Shown here in pieces: positions 1 to 5,434 of a DNA stretch of 5,434 nucleotides. Below the pieces are notes generated by a model. That model was not told the DNA's origin. It searched no databases and saw only the letters and a list, made by a program, of their open reading frames with translations. This DNA comes from JBOHSA01 sp050732995. Its GTDB lineage: Bacteria; Gemmatimonadota; Gemmatimonadetes; Gemmatimonadales; GWC2-71-9. How positions within the stretch are numbered: the first letter of the stretch is position 1; every line of letters begins with the position of its first letter. The position numbers were made by a program, and so were the translations under genes. The stretch is from the NCBI GenBank assembly GCA_050732995.1, contig JBOHSA010000085.1, positions 1 through 5,434 of the forward strand. Reading direction: 5' to 3'.

Positions 1-738
1 GGCCACCGCCGGGCCGCGGAAGCGCTGGCGGAGATCGCCGGGGAGGCCCTGCGCTGGGCCGGCGGCGAGGCCGCCCGCGGGACGGACGTGCGCGAAACCG
101 CGCTGCAACACCGCGCCCGCGACGCCATCGAACGGGCGGGGCTGGAAACGGACCATCCGCCGATCGTCGCGTTCCAGGAGAACGCCGCGAACCCGCACTA
201 CGAGCCGCGCGAGGGGTCCGATCGCGGGCTGCGAGCGGGAGAGGTGCTGCTGATCGACCTGTGGGCGCGACCGACCGGGTCCGCCGTCTACGCGGACCAG
301 ACCTGGATCGCCTGTGCCGGGAACTCGCCCCAGGCGGAGGTGCTCAAGGTCTGGCGGGCGGTGCGCGACGCGAGGGAGGCGGCGGTGGAGACGCTCCGCA
401 GGCGGTGGGGCAGGGGGAACGGGGAGGGAAAGGTCGTCACCGGGGCGGAGCTCGACGACGCGGCCCGCGGCGTGATTCAACGCGCCGGGTACGGCGAGTA
501 CTTCGTGCATCGCACCGGGCACTCGATCGACCGCGAGCTACACGGCTCCGGGCCGCACCTCGACAACTTCGAGACGGCGGACGAGCGCGCGCTGGTCGCG
601 GGCGTGGGATTCTCGGTGGAGCCGGGCATCTACCTGCCCGGGCGGTTCGGGATGCGCAGCGAGATCAACGTCTATCTGGACGACGGCGGGCCCGAGGTGA
701 CGCCGCGGGCGCCGCAGTCCGAGTTGCTGCTGGTCTAG
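1..738 (+). CDS. M24-family metallopeptidase (Xaa-Pro aminopeptidase-like), 5' end missing
   Basis: Seen: the reading frame is open from base 1 to a TAG stop at 736-738, giving 245 visible residues. The GTG at 88 is internal, because coding continues upstream in frame, so the true start lies left of the window. The fragment is the C-terminal 'pita-bread' catalytic domain of the M24 family. The five expected metal ligands can be placed in fragment numbering: Asp86 (LIDLW), Asp99 (YADQTW), His174 (TGHSID), Glu207 (SVEPGIY) and Glu221 (RSEINVY). His66 (NPHY) and His181 (ELHG) fit the conserved substrate-site histidines. Known for the family: dinuclear-metal enzymes, usually Mn or Co, that remove the N-terminal residue before proline or cleave X-Pro dipeptides, mostly in the cytoplasm. 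An N-terminal creatinase-type domain is probably off the left edge. All ligands are present, so it is probably active. Aminopeptidase versus prolidase specificity cannot be decided. It overlaps the convergent heme A synthase gene by 4 bases. Confidence 0.93.
   Translation, partial: GHRRAAEALAEIAGEALRWAGGEAARGTDVRETALQHRARDAIERAGLETDHPPIVAFQENAANPHYEPREGSDRGLRAGEVLLIDLWARPTGSAVYADQTWIACAGNSPQAEVLKVWRAVRDAREAAVETLRRRWGRGNGEGKVVTGAELDDAARGVIQRAGYGEYFVHRTGHSIDRELHGSGPHLDNFETADERALVAGVGFSVEPGIYLPGRFGMRSEINVYLDDGGPEVTPRAPQSELLLV
735..738. other. Shared CTAG: overlapping stop codons of two convergent genes
   Basis: The palindrome CTAG supplies the TAG stop of the + strand peptidase (736-738) and the TAG stop of the - strand heme A synthase (737 down to 735). 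The genes therefore meet tail to tail with a 4-base overlap and no intergenic space. No GC-rich stem followed by a T-run was found within about 60 bases on either side, so termination for both genes must lie inside the opposing gene or depend on Rho. Confidence 0.9.
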
Positions 739-1598
739 GCGCGAGCGGGAGACTCGGCAGGGGCATGCCGCAACGCCACGATGACGAGTGCGGCCCACAC
801 CGCCGTTCCGACCGCCATGTGTGTCGCCCGGAGCGCCACGGGCAGTGCACCGACGACCATCGCCGCGGCAACGACCACCTGGAGCGCCATGAGCCCCAGC
901 AGGAGCCGCGGGCCGCGCCGTGGTCCGCGCCGCGCCCACACCACGAGGTAGACCGTCAGGCCGTAGGCGAGCAGCCGGTGCGCCCAGTGGATGTGCTCCA
1001 GGGAGTTTCCGTCCGGAACCATCCGACCGTTGCACAGCGGGAATCCGAGGCAGGCGCTGGCGGCGCCGAGGTTGGTCGTCAGGGCGCCGAGCAGGAGCGT
1101 GGCCGCGGCGAGCGCACCGGCGATCAGGGCCGGCGTCTCGGGCCGGGAGCGCGCGTGCGGGTGCGCCGCGACGATCAGCGTCGCGAGGAGCGCGATGGCC
1201 GTGCCGAAATGGAGGATCACGGTCCAGGGCGGCAGCTCCAGGATGACGGTCGCACGCCCGAGCGCCGCGGCCAGCAGCACGAGGCCCAAGCCGAGGTAGG
1301 CCGCGCGCCCCGGGATGGGGCGCGCACCCCACGATCGTCGCCGTAGCCGCCAGGCGTAGACGGCGAGCGCGGCGATGGGCACGGCGACCAGCGACGCCGC
1401 CAGACGGTGCGTCCACTCGATGAGCGTCGCCGCGTCGTCGAGCGGCGGGACCAGTCGCCCGTGGCACAGGGGCCAGTCGTCGCCGCACCCCAGGCCGGAC
1501 CCCGTGATCCGCACGACGGCACCGAGCACGATGAGCAGGTACGTCAGGGCGGCGGCGGTCCACGCGAGGGCGGTGAAGCGTCGAGTCACGGTCGTCAA
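735..1598 (-). CDS. ctaA: Heme A synthase (CtaA/COX15 family)
   Basis: This 287-residue integral membrane protein should oxidise the C8 methyl group of heme O to a formyl group, giving heme A for aa3-type cytochrome oxidases. It has the family's internal duplication, with about eight predicted membrane helices (roughly 10-31, 66-83, 101-120, 127-146, 157-178, 209-222, 232-252, 261-277). Each half carries its landmarks. The first has RITGSGLGCG with the CX6C pair Cys38/Cys45, then Glu61 and His64 in EWTHR, and His130 in HFGTA. The second has TTNLGA with the CX5C pair Cys183/Cys189, then His207 in HWAHR and His260 in ATHMAVG. The four histidines match the heme-ligand positions known in the family. 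The likely start is the TTG at 1598; a GTG at 1589 would shorten it by three residues. No ATG and no Shine-Dalgarno sequence is present, and the frame upstream closes at 1635-1637. It lies 44 bases downstream of the plug-domain gene. The usual partners (heme O synthase, oxidase subunits) are not in view. Confidence 0.93.
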   Translation of the reverse strand: MTTVTRRFTALAWTAAALTYLLIVLGAVVRITGSGLGCGDDWPLCHGRLVPPLDDAATLIEWTHRLAASLVAVPIAALAVYAWRLRRRSWGARPIPGRAAYLGLGLVLLAAALGRATVILELPPWTVILHFGTAIALLATLIVAAHPHARSRPETPALIAGALAAATLLLGALTTNLGAASACLGFPLCNGRMVPDGNSLEHIHWAHRLLAYGLTVYLVVWARRGPRRGPRLLLGLMALQVVVAAAMVVGALPVALRATHMAVGTAVWAALVIVALRHAPAESPARA

Positions 1599-1610
1599 AT
1601 CGGCGGGCCA

Positions 1611-1623
1611 GTCGCCAGGCGAC
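1611..1623. repeat. Short inverted repeat between the plug-protein gene and ctaA
   Basis: GTCGCC-A-GGCGAC is a perfect 6-base inverted repeat around one central base. As RNA it would fold as a 5-bp stem (GTCGC/GCGAC) with a 3-base loop. It sits in the 44-base gap between two - strand genes, about a dozen bases before the TTG start of ctaA. No T-run follows, so it does not look like an intrinsic terminator. It could affect translation initiation or processing of a shared mRNA, or be chance in GC-rich DNA. Confidence 0.35.
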
Positions 1624-1642
1624 CGGCGGCGTCTTTACGGGT

Positions 1643-2422
1643 CTACCGGTACGGCCGCGACTTCGTCCACACCACGATGACGCCGCACGCGGCGTTCGAC
1701 CCCGAGAACTCGCCCGGGACCTCTCCGGGGCCGCGGTAGATCTCGATCCCGTAGACGTCGCGGATGGGGGTATTCTCGTGGAAGGAGCGTACCTCCACCC
1801 CGTCGACCCACCAGGTCGGCTGGCATTGGGGGGTGCGGGCCATGAAGGCGAAGCACTCGAAGGTCTGCTGGTTGCACTGGATGCGGATCCCCCGGACGGT
1901 GCGGAGGGCATCCCCCACCGAGCCTTGGCTCCTGAGTTCGTCCCACCGGAGGTAGGCGCCCAGCCCGCGGTGCCGCCGTTGCTCGAATTCCAGGTAGCGC
2001 CGCGTAAGCCGCTCAGCGCGGGCCTGCACGACCAGCTCCGGCAGCTGGTGTCCCGTGAAGTCGAGGGAGAAGCCCTGGTCCACGCCGCCCGACCGGGGCA
2101 GGTAAACCTTGAAGACGCCGGGAGCGTACCCCAGCAACTGAATCGTGACCTCGACCTCCCCAGCGGGAAGTTCCCGCGCCTCGAACCGTCCGAGCGTGTC
2201 GGTGGTGAGGGAAGGGGAGTCTTTTCGGATCCGGACGATGGCTCCCGGGAGCGGGAGGCCGGTTTCGCTGTCGATCACGCGGCCCCGGAGCGTCGCCTGG
2301 GCGGCGCCCGTCTCCGGACTGCTGGCCGCCGCGAGCAGGGCCGCCAGCAGGGCTCCGGTCAGGGGTCGGCTGAGGAGAGCACCGTTGGCCAGACCGAGCC
2401 AGAGGCCGTGGCCGTGCCGCAT
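1643..2422 (-). CDS. Secreted carboxypeptidase-like regulatory domain + TonB plug protein without a barrel
   Basis: 259 residues with an ATG start at 2422. Residues 1-43 look like a signal peptide: an arginine at 19, a hydrophobic run from about 21 to 33, and a possible cleavage after Gln-Ala at 42-43. Residues 44-120 resemble a carboxypeptidase-D regulatory-like (Ig-type) domain, with LRGRVIDSETGLPLPGA at its start and LGRFEARELPAGEVEV then LLGYA further on. LPELVV (127-132) matches the linker seen before plug domains. Residues 160-256 resemble a TonB-receptor plug: GDALRTVRGIRI, WWVDGVEV (204-211), IRDVYGIEIYRG (220-231) and a final AACGVIVVWTK (244-254). Four cysteines (183, 190, 200, 246) all lie in the plug-like part and could form two disulfides. 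No beta-barrel follows, since the stop is 5 residues past the plug. Such short proteins appear common in Gemmatimonadota; their function is not known to me. It is probably exported to the periplasm or outer membrane. It is divergent from the transporter gene and 44 bases upstream of ctaA. Confidence 0.85.
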   Translation of the reverse strand: MRHGHGLWLGLANGALLSRPLTGALLAALLAAASSPETGAAQATLRGRVIDSETGLPLPGAIVRIRKDSPSLTTDTLGRFEARELPAGEVEVTIQLLGYAPGVFKVYLPRSGGVDQGFSLDFTGHQLPELVVQARAERLTRRYLEFEQRRHRGLGAYLRWDELRSQGSVGDALRTVRGIRIQCNQQTFECFAFMARTPQCQPTWWVDGVEVRSFHENTPIRDVYGIEIYRGPGEVPGEFSGSNAACGVIVVWTKSRPYR

Positions 2423-2429
2423 AGGCCTA

Positions 2430-2435
2430 ATTCTA
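2430..2435 (-). promoter_or_regulatory. Candidate -10 box (TAGAAT) for a leaderless transcript of the plug-protein gene
   Basis: On the - strand TAGAAT differs from TATAAT at one base and ends 7 bases before the ATG at 2422. Transcription from it would begin at or beside the start codon. There is no Shine-Dalgarno sequence in front of this ATG, which fits leaderless initiation. No good -35 hexamer is seen at the expected distance (TGGCGG at a 17-base spacing is poor). This is an inference from spacing and sequence only. Confidence 0.4.
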
Positions 2436-2474
2436 CCGGTCCGGGACGGTGACCGCCAGCGCGCTCGAGGGGTC

Positions 2475-2499
2475 TCCGTTTTGACATTCCGTTTGACAC
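2475..2499 (+). promoter_or_regulatory. Tandem 13-base repeat with two TTGACA hexamers
   Basis: TCCGTTTTGACAT (2475-2487) is followed directly by TCCGTTTGACACA (2488-2500, the last base being just past this feature). The two units share TCCGTTT and TGACA and differ by one T. Each contains a perfect TTGACA (2481-2486 and 2493-2498), the sigma-70 -35 consensus, facing the SusC-type gene. The matching -10 positions (about 2504-2509 and 2516-2521) are GC-rich and do not resemble TATAAT. The repeat may therefore be a -35 region with an unusual -10, or a two-site operator for a regulator that reads about one helical turn plus two bases per unit. Confidence 0.4.
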
Positions 2500-2557
2500 A
2501 CAGTGCCCGCTCCTGGGCTTGCGGCCTCCCCGAGGAGGGTGCAGTTTGTCACTGTGT
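2498..2557. repeat. 8-base inverted repeat ACACAGTG / CACTGTGT
   Basis: ACACAGTG (2498-2505) is matched by its exact reverse complement at 2550-2557, with 44 bases between the arms. The left arm begins at the last base of the second TTGACA. It could be a pair of half-sites for a looping regulator or a weak long-loop hairpin. An 8-base match in a region of this size is expected by chance roughly one time in four, so the support is weak. Confidence 0.2.
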
Positions 2558-2600
2558 TCGAGGCCTGTCCGCAGCGCAGCTCAGTCCCATCTCCTTACGC

Positions 2601-2606
2601 AGGGAG
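2601..2606 (+). promoter_or_regulatory. Ribosome binding site of the SusC-type gene
   Basis: AGGGAG, containing GGAG at 2603-2606, lies 7 bases before the ATG at 2614. This spacing is standard. It picks that ATG over the in-frame GTG codons at 2539 and 2554, which have no signal-peptide logic. Confidence 0.65.
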
Positions 2607-2613
2607 CAGTCCT

Positions 2614-5434
2614 ATGAGGCGAACGACCGTTGGTGCAGCGCTGTTTGCTGGTGTGCTTGCGGCGCTCGTGGCCGCCGCGCCAAGCCGGCTCCAAGCGCAG
2701 CAGGGCGCGGTGATTACCGGCCGCGTGACCTCGGCGCAGGGCGAACCGCTGGGCGGCGCCAACGTGGTGGTGGCGAGCACGAACCTCGGCGCAGCGGCGG
2801 CGGCGAACGGGACCTATGCGATCACCATCGCGCCGGCGGCCGTGCGGGGCCAGCAGGTGGTGTTGACGGCGCGGTTCATCGGCTATCGGCCCGCCACCCG
2901 CACTATCACACTCGGGCCCGGCTCCCAGGAACAGAACTTCGAGTTGCAGCCCGACCCGCTCCGGCTCGAAGAGTTGATCGTCACGGGTACGGCGGAGGCG
3001 ACGACCCTCAAGAAACTGACCTTCACGGTCGGGAGGGTCACCGACGAGCAGTTGAAGGAGGTCCCGGGCTCGAGCGCGCTGGTGGCCCTCCAGGGGAAGG
3101 TGGCTGCCGTCCGCCTGGTGCCGACCTCGGCCCAGCCGGGTGGCGAGATGGCGCTGCGGCTCCGTGGCGCCACGAGCATCTCGGGCCGGCAGGATCCGCT
3201 GTTCGTCGTGGACGGCGTGATCACGCGGTTCGGGCTCGCGGACATCGCTCCCGAGGACGTGGAGCGGATTGAAGTGGTCAAGGGCGCGGCAGCCTCGTCG
3301 CTCTACGGCTCCAACGGCGCGAACGGGGTCGTGCAGGTTTTCACCAAGCGGGGCACCTCCCTGCCCGAGGGCGCGCTCCGGGTGTCGACCCGGTTCGAGG
3401 GTGGGGTCAACAGCATGCCGCGGCGGATGCAGTTCTCCCGGTCGCACGCATTCGAGGTCAACGAAACCCCCAACTACTGCGTTACGCTGAATGCGACTTT
3501 TAAGGTTGACGCGAACGGCTACTACTGTCTCACCGCGACGGACGCCCGGATCATCAAGGCGGACCAGATCGCGGACAATCCGTTCCCGGTCTACTACAAC
3601 CACTGGGACGCCGTGGTCGATGCCGGCGCGTTCTGGACCGGATACGCCGCGATCGGGCAGCGGCGCGGCACCACCAACTTCAACGCCTCCATCCAGAACA
3701 CCAGGAACGAGGGCGTGATTTTCGGGCTCGGCGGGTACACCCGGCAGAACTTCCGGCTCAACCTCGACCAGCAGCTGAACCAGGACGTCGACGCGTCCTT
3801 CAACGCGTTCTACGGCACGTCGACCAACGGGCGGACCGCGGAAGGGCAGACCGGGCCGTTCTTCGGCCTCATGTTCGTCCAACCCGACGTCGACATCACG
3901 GCGTGCTGCAACCCTGATGGGTCGCCGTATGTGGCCGAGGTTCCGCTGAGCGGGGACGTGGCCAACGACTTCAACCCGATGTACGAGCTGGCCAACCGAA
4001 AGATCGAACAGGACCGGAACCGGTTCACCGGCTCGGGCCGGCTGCGGTGGCGGATGCTCGAGTGGCTGCAGGCGGAGGGCAGCTTCGCCTACGATCAGGA
4101 GGCGCAGTCCTACGCGGACGTGACCCCGTTCGGCTACCTGACGTCCTCAGGCACGAAGACGAGCGGGTCCATCGAGAAAAGGGCGACGAACAACTGGCAG
4201 TACAATTCCGGCGTCACGCTCACCAGCATCCGGCGCTTCGGCGACATCAGCAACACCACGAAATTGGCCGCGACCTTCGAGAGCCAGAAGAACAGGCTGC
4301 TCACCTCCACAGCCGCCAGCCTCGTCGTGGCCCGCGTGCCGGAGTTCGGCGCCGCCGACCAGAATACCGTCCGGGCCACCTCGCGCGAGGAGATCATCCG
4401 GAACGAGAACTTCTTCGCCATCACCACGTTCGATATCAAGGACCGCTACATCGTGGATGCGCTGGTGCGGCGGGACGGGTCGTCGCTGTTCGGGCCCGAG
4501 AGCCGGTGGGCGACGTACTACCGCGTCTCCGGGGCGTGGCGGGTCACGGAAGATCTGAGGCTCCCGCGCGTCGACGAGGTGCGGCTCCGGGCGTCCTACG
4601 GCACGGCCGGTCTCCGGCCCACCTTCGACGACCAGTATGAAATCCTGGAAGTGACCGGCGGCGGCTTCAGCAAGGACATCCTGGGCAATCCGCTCCTCAA
4701 GCCGGCCCGCTCGGCCGAGCTGGAAGTGGGCACCAACGTCGAATTCGGGAGCGGCCGCTATACCGCCGAGTACACCTACGCCCGGAAGAACACCAAGGAC
4801 CAGATCCTCCTGGTCGACCTGCCGGCGGTGGCAGGCTTCAAGCAGCAATGGCAGAACACCGGCGCGCTGCTGTCGATTACCCATGAGGCGACCCTGCAGG
4901 CCCGGGTGATCAACACCCGCAACACCACCCTCACCCTGAACCTCGTGGGCGACCGGACCCGCCAGTTCATCACGGAGTGGAACCTGCCGGAGCGGCTGTA
5001 CAGCTTCCAGCAGATGCCATCGGCCTTCTTCCTGGGCGAGGGCTCGAACCTGGGAGTGCTGTACGGCAACCGCTGGATTCGCAACATCGACGAGCTGTAC
5101 GACGACCCCGCCAAGGAGAAGCTGTCCGGGCCCAACCAGGCGTGGTCCCGTGACAGTGTCCGGCTCAACGAGGACGGGTACGTCGTCCGGAAGGACGCCT
5201 ACGGCACGCTGAACGAACGGGCCATCAAATACACCTACTGCAAGCGCAGCGACGCGACCGGCTGCCTGGAGACCTCGCAGATCGTGCAGATCGGCGACGC
5301 CAACCCTGACTTCAACGCCAGCTTCGGGTTCACGCTCAACCACCGGCGGTTCGTGGTGAGCGCGCTGCTCGACTGGTCGAAGGGCGGCGACCTGTACAAC
5401 GGGACCCGGCAGTGGGCCTTCCAGGCGACCCGCG
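2614..5434 (+). CDS. SusC/RagA-family TonB-linked outer-membrane transporter, 3' end missing
   Basis: The frame is open from the ATG at 2614 to the last base: 940 codons with no stop. Residues 1-28 form a signal peptide ending SRLQA. Residues 33-112 are a carboxypeptidase-D regulatory-like domain (ITGRV at 34-38, FIGYR at 88-92). The linker LEELIVTGTA (118-127) is the SusC-type junction. The plug spans about 130-250, with ALQGKVAAVRL, LRLRGATSI, DPLFVVDGV (194-202), IERIEVVKG-like DVERIEVVKG (215-224) and SLYGSNGANGVV (229-240). The rest is barrel, with family landmarks RRDGSSLFG (619-627), GNPLLKPARSAELEVG (691-706) and IGDANPDFNASFGF (893-906), then GGDLYNGTR near the edge. By comparison with usual lengths near 1000-1100 residues, roughly 60-150 residues are missing. 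Known role: TonB/ExbBD-driven import of oligosaccharides, peptides or other large substrates with a SusD-like lidded lipoprotein. The substrate cannot be read from this sequence. A SusD gene is expected just downstream. All six cysteines fall in close pairs (289/305, 431/432, 876/884). Confidence 0.95.
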   Translation, partial: MRRTTVGAALFAGVLAALVAAAPSRLQAQQGAVITGRVTSAQGEPLGGANVVVASTNLGAAAAANGTYAITIAPAAVRGQQVVLTARFIGYRPATRTITLGPGSQEQNFELQPDPLRLEELIVTGTAEATTLKKLTFTVGRVTDEQLKEVPGSSALVALQGKVAAVRLVPTSAQPGGEMALRLRGATSISGRQDPLFVVDGVITRFGLADIAPEDVERIEVVKGAAASSLYGSNGANGVVQVFTKRGTSLPEGALRVSTRFEGGVNSMPRRMQFSRSHAFEVNETPNYCVTLNATFKVDANGYYCLTATDARIIKADQIADNPFPVYYNHWDAVVDAGAFWTGYAAIGQRRGTTNFNASIQNTRNEGVIFGLGGYTRQNFRLNLDQQLNQDVDASFNAFYGTSTNGRTAEGQTGPFFGLMFVQPDVDITACCNPDGSPYVAEVPLSGDVANDFNPMYELANRKIEQDRNRFTGSGRLRWRMLEWLQAEGSFAYDQEAQSYADVTPFGYLTSSGTKTSGSIEKRATNNWQYNSGVTLTSIRRFGDISNTTKLAATFESQKNRLLTSTAASLVVARVPEFGAADQNTVRATSREEIIRNENFFAITTFDIKDRYIVDALVRRDGSSLFGPESRWATYYRVSGAWRVTEDLRLPRVDEVRLRASYGTAGLRPTFDDQYEILEVTGGGFSKDILGNPLLKPARSAELEVGTNVEFGSGRYTAEYTYARKNTKDQILLVDLPAVAGFKQQWQNTGALLSITHEATLQARVINTRNTTLTLNLVGDRTRQFITEWNLPERLYSFQQMPSAFFLGEGSNLGVLYGNRWIRNIDELYDDPAKEKLSGPNQAWSRDSVRLNEDGYVVRKDAYGTLNERAIKYTYCKRSDATGCLETSQIVQIGDANPDFNASFGFTLNHRRFVVSALLDWSKGGDLYNGTRQWAFQATR

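Larger units (their letters stand above)
2423..2613. promoter_or_regulatory. Divergent intergenic region between plug-protein and SusC-type genes
   Basis: This 191-base stretch separates two outward-facing genes and must hold both promoters. It contains the ACCGGT palindrome (2435-2440), the TAGAAT box, the TTGACA tandem repeat (2475-2499), a small CCTCC/GGAGG stem (2525-2538), the ACACAGTG/CACTGTGT inverted repeat and the SD-like site at 2601-2606. Its centre is more A+T-rich than the flanking genes. No good TATAAT-like box was found on the + strand at standard spacing from either TTGACA. No small gene with a plausible ribosome site was seen in it. Confidence 0.75.

Noticed and set aside
88..90. 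GTG as the start of the M24 peptidase
   Set aside because: The same frame is open to base 1 with sensible peptidase-like helix sequence, and the family needs more N-terminal residues, so the GTG is internal.
762..769. GGCATGCC palindrome near the convergent junction as a terminator
   Set aside because: It has no loop, no T-run and lies inside the ctaA coding region, so it cannot act as an intrinsic terminator hairpin.
261..1346. 361-codon open frame on the + strand bridging the peptidase and ctaA
   Set aside because: It overlaps two genes with strong family motifs in other frames, and its own translation is Arg/Gly-rich without structure.
538..1911. Long open frame on the - strand (457 codons) across ctaA and part of the plug-protein gene
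   Set aside because: It is rich in Arg, Ala, Pro and Gly with no domain sense, runs in another frame through two recognisable genes, and is a product of high GC content.
2525..2538. CCTCC/GGAGG stem as a riboswitch or attenuator of the transporter
   Set aside because: Only five base pairs with a 4-base loop, no T-run and no larger conserved fold; such stems are common in GC-rich DNA.
2581..3882. 433-codon open frame on the - strand opposite the transporter
   Set aside because: It is antisense to a clear SusC-type gene in the matching shadow frame, has Arg/Glu/His-rich low-information sequence, and no ribosome site or known motif.
4147..5343. 398-codon open frame on the - strand opposite the transporter barrel
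   Set aside because: It is the same codon-bias shadow effect; the sense frame carries conserved SusC motifs throughout.

Overview
The window is bacterial, G+C-rich (about two thirds by eye) and densely coded. It holds four protein genes, two of them cut by the window edges. A SusC/RagA-type TonB-linked outer-membrane protein and a short secreted protein with a carboxypeptidase-like regulatory domain plus a TonB plug, but no barrel, fit a Gram-negative of the Gemmatimonadota or a related high-GC FCB-group lineage. This placement is inferred from gene families and composition; there is no rRNA or other phylogenetic marker here.

Layout: (1) positions 1-738, + strand, is the C-terminal catalytic part of an M24 (Xaa-Pro aminopeptidase-like) metallopeptidase. 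(2) 735-1598, - strand, is a complete heme A synthase (CtaA/COX15). It converges on the peptidase gene, and both stop codons are read from the same CTAG palindrome. (3) 1643-2422, - strand, is a secreted regulatory-domain/plug protein lying 44 bases upstream of the heme A synthase gene in the same direction, so the two may be co-transcribed. (4) 2423-2613 is a 191-base divergent intergenic region. It has a TAGAAT box placed to give a leaderless transcript for gene 3, a tandem repeat carrying two perfect TTGACA hexamers, a small inverted repeat and a Shine-Dalgarno-like site for gene 4. (5) 2614 to the right edge, + strand, is a long SusC/RagA-family TonB-dependent transporter (940 codons visible). 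It is open in a single frame throughout but has no stop codon inside the window.

How they may work together: the transporter would take up a large substrate across the outer membrane using TonB energy, normally with a SusD-like lipoprotein encoded just downstream, outside this window. The plug-only protein is transcribed away from it and shares its first two domains in miniature. Heme A synthase makes the heme A cofactor of aa3-type terminal oxidases and points to aerobic respiration. The M24 peptidase trims proline-containing peptides. Nothing visible ties the four into one pathway. No RNA gene, CRISPR array, insertion sequence or convincing rho-independent terminator was seen. I found no clearly undescribed system; the points most worth a second look are the divergent regulatory region, the barrel-less plug protein and the paired cysteines of the transporter.
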